Below, in pieces: positions 29,161-35,133 of a stretch of 35,133 nucleotides of DNA. A program made the position numbers and the translations under genes. Location of the stretch: assembly GCA_026646875.1 (NCBI GenBank), contig JAPKHL010000071.1, positions 1-35,133 of the forward strand, written 5' to 3'. Below the pieces are notes generated by a model. The model was given only the letters and a program-made list of their open reading frames with translations. It made no database searches and was not told the origin of the DNA. Positions within the stretch are counted from its first letter, which is position 1, and every line of letters starts with the position of its first letter. This DNA is from Rhodocyclaceae bacterium (GTDB lineage Bacteria; Pseudomonadota; Gammaproteobacteria; Burkholderiales; Rhodocyclaceae).

Positions 29161-29643
29161 TCACTTGCCGAGGGCAATGATGCGTTTCTTCATTTCCGGA
29201 TAATCCACCACACCGGCTTCCGGTTCGGCCAGCGCTGCGTAGTGGTAGCCCATCGGGCTCTTCTTGCCGTGCAGGTAGTGCGCCTTGCGGGCGTCGAGCC
29301 AGCTGCCGCTGCGGTAGTCGGCCACCCAGTATTCGGTGTTCGTGGACGCCTCGTTGAACTGCTGGTGCGCCAGCCAGAAAACCAGGCAGCCAATGTCGTC
29401 GAACTTCCAGACCTTGCGGTTGGGATCCCGCAGCTGCGCGGCGAAGCGCTTGTCGCTGATCACCATGCGGCAGCGCGGACAGGTCTCGCGGTCCCACTTG
29501 ATCTCCACCGGGCCGCTGGTTGGCTCGCCGCTGCAACCGCCCAGCGTCAGTCCGAGACCCGCGAGACCGCCGCCCAAGAGGCTGCCCAGGTAGGGGCCGG
29601 CCGTGGCGGCCGGCAAGGCGCCGAGAAAATCGCGTCGCTTCAC
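29161..29643 (-). CDS. nosL: NosL, copper-binding lipoprotein
   Basis: A 160-residue protein with a GTG start (29643) backed by TAGGAGG 5 bases upstream. The N-terminus KRRDFLGALPAATAG resembles a Tat signal, followed by GGLAGLGLTLGGCSGEP, a lipobox with Cys near residue 37. The NosL core reads WDRETCPRCRMVISDKRFAAQL, whose Cys/Met cluster matches the Cu(I) site of the family. It ends with DDIGCLVFWLA and WLDARKAHYL. NosL delivers copper to apo-NosZ in the periplasm. It sits between nosF and nosY, dividing the ABC genes. Confidence 0.92.
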   Translation of the reverse strand: MKRRDFLGALPAATAGPYLGSLLGGGLAGLGLTLGGCSGEPTSGPVEIKWDRETCPRCRMVISDKRFAAQLRDPNRKVWKFDDIGCLVFWLAHQQFNEASTNTEYWVADYRSGSWLDARKAHYLHGKKSPMGYHYAALAEPEAGVVDYPEMKKRIIALGK

Positions 29644-29651
29644 GCCGCCTC

Positions 29652-30524
29652 CTACTGCAGGACGATGCCGGGATCGACCTCGGCCATCTCGATGCGGGCC
29701 AGCAGGCCGACGTAGCGCGAAACGATCCCCAGGAAGCGCAGGCGGTCGGGGCCGGCCACCATGCCGTGCCACTCGACGCCGTCGTGCCGCTCGGCGAACT
29801 GCCACTCGGCCAGCGTGCGGGCGATCGCGGCGTCGGCGCGAGCCAGCGTCAGATGCACCTCGAACATCGACGAGAGCTTGGACTCCTCGGCAACCCGGTC
29901 GTCAAGCACGATCTTGCCCAGATCCATCTCGACGACACGATTGACCAGCGAGGCCACCTCGTCGAGACGGTGGCTGGAGATGATCATCGTGGTGTTCTCG
30001 AGACGCTCGGCCAGCAGCCCGAAGAAGATATGGCGGGCTTCCGGATCGAGGTTGGCGGCCGGCTCGTCCATCACCAGCACCTGCGTGTCGCGGCCGAGCG
30101 CGATGGCGATCAGCAGCTTCTGCTTCATGCCGCCGGACAGGCGGTTGAACGGACGCGCGAGGATGTCCTCCATGCGCAGGCCGAGGCGGGCCGCGATGTC
30201 GTGGATGCGGCGCGGATCGGAATGGCAGACGGCTGCGGCGAAATTGACCAACTGGCCGACCGGCATCTTCAGCGGTGGCGGCAGCTGGGGCACGAAGCCG
30301 ACCTTGCCAAGCACGGCGGTACGCTCGCTGCGGGGGCTGCGGCCATCGATGGTGACCTTGCCGTCGTGGGTGTATTCGCCGAGCAGGCAGCGGATCAGCG
30401 TGGTCTTGCCGGCACCGTTCGAACCGATCAGGGCGATGCGCTCGCCCAGCGCGATGTCGAGGCCGACGCCGTCGAGCACCCGGTGGCGCTTGAACAGCTT
30501 GCTTACGTTTTCAAAGCGGATCAT
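29652..30524 (-). CDS. nosF: NosF, ABC transporter ATPase for NosZ maturation
   Basis: A 290-residue ATPase with Walker A GSNGAGKTT (34-42), Q-loop FVPQLPPPLK, signature LSGGMKQKL, Walker B VLVMDEPAANLDP, and switch His in IISSHRLDE. Membrane-associated on the cytoplasmic side; partners NosY and NosD. The C-terminal ~70 residues (SSMFEVHLTLARADAAIA to the end) are an accessory domain usual for NosF. Stop codon lies 8 bases ahead of nosL. Confidence 0.94.
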   Translation of the reverse strand: MIRFENVSKLFKRHRVLDGVGLDIALGERIALIGSNGAGKTTLIRCLLGEYTHDGKVTIDGRSPRSERTAVLGKVGFVPQLPPPLKMPVGQLVNFAAAVCHSDPRRIHDIAARLGLRMEDILARPFNRLSGGMKQKLLIAIALGRDTQVLVMDEPAANLDPEARHIFFGLLAERLENTTMIISSHRLDEVASLVNRVVEMDLGKIVLDDRVAEESKLSSMFEVHLTLARADAAIARTLAEWQFAERHDGVEWHGMVAGPDRLRFLGIVSRYVGLLARIEMAEVDPGIVLQ

Positions 30525-30545
30525 TCGGAGAACCCGTGTGCGTGG

Positions 30546-31511
30546 TCAGAGCAGCTTGCCCAGACCCTTGATGTCATAGCGCAGCGCGCCGCTCGGGCAG
30601 ACGTCGATGCAGAGACCGCAGCGGGTGCAGTCCGGGCCGATCGGCACGTGCTTGTCGGGGGCGCGTCCCTTGATCACCACGTCGAGCACGTGCGGAACCA
30701 GACAGACCTTGCGGCAATCGCCCTCGTGGAAGCAGTTTTCCAGGCGGTATTCGACGCGCAGCGGCGAAACGGCGCCAACCATACCATAGGTCAGGCCGAT
30801 CGGGCAGACGTAGCGGCACCAGGCGCGACGCGAGTAGACGACCTCGAAGACGAGCAGCAGCAACACCCAGCCGAGCGCCAGCGACGGTCCGTAGATCAGC
30901 GCACGCGAGAGGATGCCGGTGGGCGAGAGCGTTTCGAAGACGGTATAACCGCTGAGCAGGGCCATCAGCGAGAAGAGCACCCAGAACACCGTGCGCGTGC
31001 CGCGATGGAATTCGTGGTCGGTGACCAGCTTCCGGTCGACCAGCTTGAGGTGCAGCCATTCGAACCATTCGGCGACCAGGTGGTAGGGGCACACCCAGGA
31101 GCAGAAGGAGCGCCCGCCGAGCGCCGCCCACAGGAAGAACACGGTGGCGGTGCCGATGAACAGGTTAACGATGATGTGCTTGTGCGCCAGCATCACCTGC
31201 AGCGCGGAATTCAGGTCGATCAGGTGGAAGCCGACGAAGCGCGAGGCGGTCAGCGCCCCTTCGAGCATCTGGATGTCGAGCCAGAAGGAGAAGGTGAACA
31301 GCAGGTTGGTGAACAGCAGCACCGCCCAGCGCCGGTTGCGCCATTTGTGATTGACCAGCTGGTGCTCGCGGGCGTGCTGCTTCATGGCCTGGAAATCGGC
31401 CTTGTTCATGCGCTTGAGCTCGTGCAGCTCCTTCGCCTCGGGGGTGAAGACGGTGGCTTTCTCCGGCTCGGCGCCGAGCATCACCTTGATGCGGTCGAAG
31501 GCCCCCATCAT
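30546..31511 (-). CDS. nosH: NosH, NapH-like membrane ferredoxin
   Basis: A 321-residue membrane iron-sulfur protein of the NapH family. Four to five membrane helices (AVLLFTNLLFTFSFWL, IIVNLFIGTATVFFLWAALGG, TVFWVLFSLMALLSGYTVF, LALGWVLLLLVFEVVY), two CxxxCP motifs (CSWVCP, CRYVCP), and C-terminal clusters CFHEGDCRKVC and CTRCGLCIDVCP that bind [4Fe-4S]. In clade II nos systems NosG/NosH are thought to pass electrons from menaquinol towards NosZ. Start chosen at 31511 because its ATG overlaps the nosG TGA by 4 bases (ATGA) with AAGGA 9 bases upstream. Confidence 0.9.
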   Translation of the reverse strand: MMGAFDRIKVMLGAEPEKATVFTPEAKELHELKRMNKADFQAMKQHAREHQLVNHKWRNRRWAVLLFTNLLFTFSFWLDIQMLEGALTASRFVGFHLIDLNSALQVMLAHKHIIVNLFIGTATVFFLWAALGGRSFCSWVCPYHLVAEWFEWLHLKLVDRKLVTDHEFHRGTRTVFWVLFSLMALLSGYTVFETLSPTGILSRALIYGPSLALGWVLLLLVFEVVYSRRAWCRYVCPIGLTYGMVGAVSPLRVEYRLENCFHEGDCRKVCLVPHVLDVVIKGRAPDKHVPIGPDCTRCGLCIDVCPSGALRYDIKGLGKLL

Positions 31512-32359
31512 GCGCTCCATTCCTTGCGTTGATCGATGACGATGGCGGCCGGTTCGGTCGGGCAGACCATCTCGCAGACGCCGCAGCCGACGCACTGCTC
31601 GAGGACCACCGGCTTGAAGCGGCGGCTGCCGTCCTCGGCGACGAAACCGACCATCGCGATGGCGTCCTTGATCGGACATTCAGTGACGCAGAGGTCGCAG
31701 ACCTCGCGCTCATAGGGATGATCGCGCACCGGAATCGGCTTCCAGCGGTCAACCTCCATGTAGCGCAGCAGGCCGGTGAAGGCAGGACCGCGCGCCTGTC
31801 CCTTGAACCCCTTGCCCTGCACCGCAAGACACAGCTCCGGACGGTCGAGCCTGGCGACACCGATGCGCTCCTTGAGGTTGAGCGTCGGCTCCGGATCCTT
31901 CTCCTTGGCCTTCAGAACCGGTGCACGGGACATCTGCATGCCCGCGCGCGTTTCGGCGAAATCCGGCTTGCGGTAGGTCAACGCGCCGGTCGGACAGGCC
32001 AGGATGCACTGCACGGCATCGCAGGAGAAATCGCAGGCCTGGTTGCGGGCGTCGATGAAGGGCACGCCGATACCGTAGCCCTCGTCGATGTCGCCAAGCT
32101 TGATCGCCTGCACCGGACAGACCTGCACGCACTGGCCGCATTTGATGCATGAGGCAAGGAAATCCTTCTCCTCGAGGGCGCCGGGCGGCCGCAGGCGCGG
32201 CTTGTAGGCATTGCCGACCGGGACGAAACCGAGGAACGACAGGCCAACCACCGCGCTGCCCAACGCCACGGAACGGATGAAACGTCGGCGCGTGGCCTGC
32301 TTGCGGACGGGGACCGGGCCGCGTTTCTGCGGTGTCGGGGGGTTCTGTTCGTCGCTCAT
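31508..32359 (-). CDS. nosG: NosG, NapG-like Tat-exported ferredoxin
   Basis: A 283-residue iron-sulfur protein with an N-terminal Tat signal (TRRRFIRSVALGSAVVGLSF). Four cysteine clusters follow: CIKCGQCVQVCP, CDFSCDAVQCILACP, CDLCVTECP and CVGCGVCEMVCP, consistent with four [4Fe-4S] centres. It is periplasmic by family and pairs with NosH. Located 8 bases after nosD stop. NapG of nitrate reductase systems is the alternative name; the surrounding nos genes decide. Confidence 0.92.
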   Translation of the reverse strand: MSDEQNPPTPQKRGPVPVRKQATRRRFIRSVALGSAVVGLSFLGFVPVGNAYKPRLRPPGALEEKDFLASCIKCGQCVQVCPVQAIKLGDIDEGYGIGVPFIDARNQACDFSCDAVQCILACPTGALTYRKPDFAETRAGMQMSRAPVLKAKEKDPEPTLNLKERIGVARLDRPELCLAVQGKGFKGQARGPAFTGLLRYMEVDRWKPIPVRDHPYEREVCDLCVTECPIKDAIAMVGFVAEDGSRRFKPVVLEQCVGCGVCEMVCPTEPAAIVIDQRKEWSA

Positions 32360-32367
32360 GATCCTGC

Positions 32368-33768
32368 TCACTTGCTCGCGTGTTGATCCGCGGCCTGGCG
32401 TTTCCTGAATATCGGCTTCTCGTCGCGGAGCAGCAGCACCGGCGTCGAAAAGGGGGCCAGGCGCTCGAGGAAATCGAGGGTTTCCATCGCCGGCGCGTTG
32501 CGGAAGAAACGCGCGTAGGGAATTTCCATCCAGACCTGGTCGGCGTAGGCATAGAGCTCGTGCGGACGGTCGCCGACGTTGTCGCCATTGCGGTCGAAGC
32601 CCTGGTAATCGTCCCAGTAGTTGCCGTGCCAGTGGTTGCGCGCCGCGCTGCCGCTGTCGCCCATGGCGACCTGGCTGAGGTTGCCCTCGAAGACATTCCC
32701 CTCGACCGTGGTGCCCACTCGGTCGGAGAGGAAGCTCAGGCCGATGCCGTTGTAGGCGATGCGGTTGTTGCGGATGGTGATCGTGCTGTCCGGTTCGAAG
32801 GGCGACATGTCGAGGCCGATGCCGACCGCGCAGTAGATGATCTCGTTGCCTTCGACGACCACGTCGGAGGCCTCCTTGAAGCCGACCGCCATGCCAGTGG
32901 CGCCGGTGGCATGCGAGAAGACGTTGTTGCGAATCGCACCGCCCCCCGAGTACATCACATAGACGCCGACAGCGTTGTCGTAGAAGCGGTTGCCCTCGAC
33001 GATATTGTTCGCGGCGAACATGAAATGGATCGAGTAGCGGCTGCGCCGGCCGACGTTGCGCAGGAACTGGTTCTCGTTGGAGTACCAGGCAACCATGTCG
33101 CGCGAGTCCTCGATGAGGTTTTCCTCGATGCGGTTCTTGTTGCTGTACCACAGGCGCAGTCCGTCGCCGCGCACGCCAAGGTCGGCCACCTTGGAGCGGA
33201 TGTCGTTGCGGCGCACGACGTTCTCGTTCGATTTCTTGAGATCGATCCCGAACAGGCAGTTGTCGATGCGCAGGTCCTCGACCGTGTTACGGTCGCCGCG
33301 CACGTTGAGACAGGCGTCGTCGGAGTCGTGCGAATCGCCCGAATTGGTGAGGTGCACGCCGCGCAGGACGGCATCGCTGGTTTCGAGCACGAACACCGTG
33401 CCACGGCCGCCGCCATCCACACTCACCTTGCCCTCACCCTCGATGGTCAGTCGCTTGTTGACCACCACCGGTCCCGAATAGCGCCCTGCCGGAATCTTCA
33501 GTACCGATCCCTCTGGCGCCTCGTTGATCAGCGTCTGCAGGAAGGGCAGACCGGCCACGCGCGGCCGCACGGGAATCTCGGCCTTCTCGTCGATGCTGCC
33601 CCAACCGGGTGCCTCCATGCCCGGCACGCCCTTGCCCGCCGCCGGTTCCTCGGCGCTCTTGCCGCCGACGATGCCTTCGCGCTGCAGGACGGTCAGCGCG
33701 TCCTCGACGTTGCCGAAGGTGGGCATCACCACCAGGGCCAGCCCGAGTGCCAGCGAATGCCGCAGCAT
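32368..33768 (-). CDS. nosD: NosD, periplasmic maturation protein with parallel beta-helix
   Basis: A 466-residue protein with a signal peptide (MLRHSLALGLALVVMPTFG), then about 14 right-handed beta-helix repeats typical of carbohydrate-binding/CASH proteins (LKIPAGRYSGPVVVNKRLTIEGEG, RGVHLTNSGDSHDSDDACLN, NCLFGIDLKKSNENVVRRND, NNIVEGNRFYDNAVGVYVMYS, NHWHGNYWDDYQGFDRNGDN). NosD is the periplasmic part of the NosDFY complex for NosZ copper-site assembly. The 60-residue region after the signal is longer than in many homologues. The gene starts 4 bases after nosB stop. Confidence 0.93.
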   Translation of the reverse strand: MLRHSLALGLALVVMPTFGNVEDALTVLQREGIVGGKSAEEPAAGKGVPGMEAPGWGSIDEKAEIPVRPRVAGLPFLQTLINEAPEGSVLKIPAGRYSGPVVVNKRLTIEGEGKVSVDGGGRGTVFVLETSDAVLRGVHLTNSGDSHDSDDACLNVRGDRNTVEDLRIDNCLFGIDLKKSNENVVRRNDIRSKVADLGVRGDGLRLWYSNKNRIEENLIEDSRDMVAWYSNENQFLRNVGRRSRYSIHFMFAANNIVEGNRFYDNAVGVYVMYSGGGAIRNNVFSHATGATGMAVGFKEASDVVVEGNEIIYCAVGIGLDMSPFEPDSTITIRNNRIAYNGIGLSFLSDRVGTTVEGNVFEGNLSQVAMGDSGSAARNHWHGNYWDDYQGFDRNGDNVGDRPHELYAYADQVWMEIPYARFFRNAPAMETLDFLERLAPFSTPVLLLRDEKPIFRKRQAADQHASK

Positions 33769-33772
33769 GGCC

Positions 33773-34759
33773 TTACTCCGCCGAGCCTTCGCGCATCTGC
33801 TTGCGCCGGATGAGCAGGGCGAGGATCAGGCAGAGCGCCATCGCCACCAGCAGACCGTAGCCCCAGTAGGGGTAGGAATAGGTGCTGAACTGCGCCACCT
33901 TGCCCTCGCCGAAGACCGTCGGCATGAAGGGCTTGACGGTAAAGGCGCCCCACGGATGCAGGTTGTGTCCGAAGAACCACAGCCAGCCCGAATAGGTGAT
34001 GACGAAGAAGATCGGCAGGCCGGCGGGAACCAGCGCGAGCAGCAGCGAGAACTGGCGGATCTTGGCGACGCCGGCGATCACCAGCACCATCACGCCGATC
34101 AGGCCGAAGATCACGAGATTGCTGACGTTGCGCACGGTATCCCCCCAGACCTTGATGCGGTCGGGTTCCTTGAAGAAAGTGCCGGCTTCCTTCACGTAGT
34201 GGGCGATGTGCGTTTCCAGCGCACCCATCACATACTGGTCAACCAGCATCCAGGCGGCGACGGCGGCGAAGCCGACGGAGAGGACAAGCAGGCGCAGCTT
34301 GCGCTTTGCGACCATGAAGCCGAGCAGCATGACCGTGAAGAAGCCGAAGAAAAACTTGGCCAGCGGCTTCTCCACCGGCGCGCCGGTGGCGATCGGGAAC
34401 ATCCCGACGTAGTGGTTGATGGTGTTCATTTCGTGGACGCAGTCGAGGCCTTCGGCCCCCTTGTCCACATTCTTGGCGGCATCGAGCACGGGATTCCAGC
34501 GCTCGTCCTCGTGCGAGAGATCCTTCTGAATGATCTCGTTGGCCATCCGGGTGCCCTTGCCGGCCGCCTTGCAGCCGTTATAGACGCCGTCGAAATGGAA
34601 ATGGATGCGGATGCCATCGGGGAAGGCATCTTGCGGGTAGTTCGGCGCGGTCAGCGAAACCCACCAGATCGGCGCGAAGTACGCGGCGATCATCAGCACG
34701 GCGGCAACCGCGGTGAGCGCGGCGACGATCAGGTTCTGTTTGCTGGCTTGTGCGGACAT
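33773..34759 (-). CDS. nosB: NosB, clade II-type nos cluster membrane protein
   Basis: A 328-residue inner-membrane protein: helix near 9-30 (IVAALTAVAAVLMIAAYFAP), a periplasmic loop of about 100 residues with conserved His (HFHFDGVYNG, MNTINHYVGM), then about five helices (FFGFFTVMLLGFMV, LLVLSVGFAAVAAWMLV, LVIFGLIGVMVLVIAGVA, LLLALVPAGLPIFFVITYSG, GLLVAMALCLILALLIRR). This layout next to nosD is typical of NosB, found in clade II (nosR-lacking) clusters such as those of Wolinella and Dechloromonas. Precise role is unknown; electron transfer or copper handling has been proposed. AGAGGAAC lies 8 bases ahead of the ATG. Confidence 0.85.
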   Translation of the reverse strand: MSAQASKQNLIVAALTAVAAVLMIAAYFAPIWWVSLTAPNYPQDAFPDGIRIHFHFDGVYNGCKAAGKGTRMANEIIQKDLSHEDERWNPVLDAAKNVDKGAEGLDCVHEMNTINHYVGMFPIATGAPVEKPLAKFFFGFFTVMLLGFMVAKRKLRLLVLSVGFAAVAAWMLVDQYVMGALETHIAHYVKEAGTFFKEPDRIKVWGDTVRNVSNLVIFGLIGVMVLVIAGVAKIRQFSLLLALVPAGLPIFFVITYSGWLWFFGHNLHPWGAFTVKPFMPTVFGEGKVAQFSTYSYPYWGYGLLVAMALCLILALLIRRKQMREGSAE

Positions 34760-34993
34760 CTTTCGGTTCCTCTGTCTTGTCGGCGAGTGATTGCGCGACC
34801 GGCGATCGGGGCGGAACGGTCATGGAGCCTGCACTCCCCGATCCGCGATCGTGGCGCCCGTGGGGCGGCATCGTTCCGGGCTGCGCCTACAGCATATGAT
34901 CAATTACTGATTCAGCACAGGGGCAGAAGGCCTGCCCCGCGCGGGTGCAGGCCTTCCATCGGGCCGGCAGAAACTGCCGGATACTGCGGGGTA
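34760..34993 (-). promoter_or_regulatory. Gap between nosB and the cytochrome gene: tandem hairpins and AT-rich island
   Basis: Two perfect inverted repeats follow the cytochrome stop: CCGGCAG/CTGCCGG (34964-34980, loop AAA) and GAAGGCCTGC/GCAGGCCTTC (34926-34935 with 34947-34956, the loop itself containing palindromic CCCGCGCGGG). Neither has a T-run. The only AT-rich patch, 34892-34914, has a TATGCT -10-like element on the minus strand and could hold the nosB promoter. No ribosomal or regulatory RNA was recognised. Confidence 0.45.
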
Positions 34994-35133
34994 TTACTTC
35001 TTGCCGCCCTTGGCCGGCTTGGCGGCGCACATCGATCCGGGCATCTTGAGGCTGGCCTGATAGGCGGAGATGGCGACCAGCTGGTCGTTGGTGTAGGGCT
35101 TGATCACCTTGACCATGTCCGGGTTGGCGTTGC
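34994..35133 (-). CDS. C-terminal end of a class I cytochrome c (separate, or the NosZ cytochrome domain)
   Basis: The last 46 residues of a protein continuing past the window edge: NPDMVKVIKPYTNDQLVAIS, then AYQASLKMPGSMCAAKPAKGGKK and TAA at 34996-34994. The PYTNDQLVAISAYQASL helix and following Met are those of a small class I cytochrome c, with Met as probable sixth ligand. The heme CxxCH lies outside. In clade II nos clusters a cytochrome gene, or NosZ with a C-terminal cytochrome domain, stands exactly here, so both are possible. Confidence 0.7.
   Translation of the reverse strand, partial: NANPDMVKVIKPYTNDQLVAISAYQASLKMPGSMCAAKPAKGGKK

Noticed and set aside
34890..34914. FNR-type box upstream of nosB
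   Set aside because: ATCAA and TGATT halves are present but in the wrong order and spacing; the best 5-4-5 alignment matches only one half.

Overview
The window looks like part of a high-GC betaproteobacterial genome, most likely order Rhodocyclales (Dechloromonas, Azonexus or Accumulibacter-like). The grounds are the gene order exbB-exbD-lpxK-trm112-kdsB-adk, a PPi-dependent phosphofructokinase beside an H+-pumping pyrophosphatase, and a clade II-type nitrous-oxide-reduction locus joined to heme d1 genes. This placement comes from gene content and recognised protein families, not from a database search. The first ~1.2 kb is different: it encodes an ATP synthase beta subunit (Chloroflexota-like in my reading) that breaks off mid-protein and runs out of frame into a headless tonB gene. 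This is most easily explained as a chimeric join in a metagenome assembly.

Region 1 (1-1199): atpD fragment, foreign to the rest. Region 2 (1198-11542, + strand): an iron/metal uptake block of tonB (5'-truncated), exbB, exbD, a TonB-dependent receptor with a CxxC in its plug, a secreted thioredoxin-like protein, feoB, a siderophore-type receptor, a DUF1513 periplasmic protein and feoA. Region 3 (11592-13878, + strand): murJ and a PEBP-family protein. Region 4 (13898-18216, - strand): adk, PPi-phosphofructokinase and the membrane pyrophosphatase hppA, a pyrophosphate-centred energy module ending in a clear terminator. Region 5 (18253-21355, - strand): exbB2-exbD2-lpxK-trm112-kdsB, an envelope/LPS operon with a good sigma70 promoter. 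Region 6 (21297-24536, + strand): an AT-rich intergenic region with three DnaA-box-like 9-mers and several inverted repeats, then xseA, sodB and a DUF3334 (CheX-like) gene carrying a perfect 24-bp in-frame tandem duplication.

Region 7 (24575-35133, - strand, transcribed right to left): cytochrome c end (or the cytochrome domain of NosZ), nosB, nosD, nosG, nosH, nosF, nosL, nosY, a TlpA-like thioredoxin, nirF, a nirD-nirL fusion, nirG and nirH. The nos part supports N2O reductase: NosGH as quinol-to-periplasm electron transfer, NosDFY as the ABC/maturation unit, NosL as copper delivery, and NosB as a clade II-specific membrane protein. The nir part makes heme d1 for cytochrome cd1 nitrite reductase through siroheme decarboxylation. 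nirS, nirJ, nirE, nirN and the body of nosZ are not in the window. No tRNA, rRNA, CRISPR array, insertion sequence or phage gene was seen.
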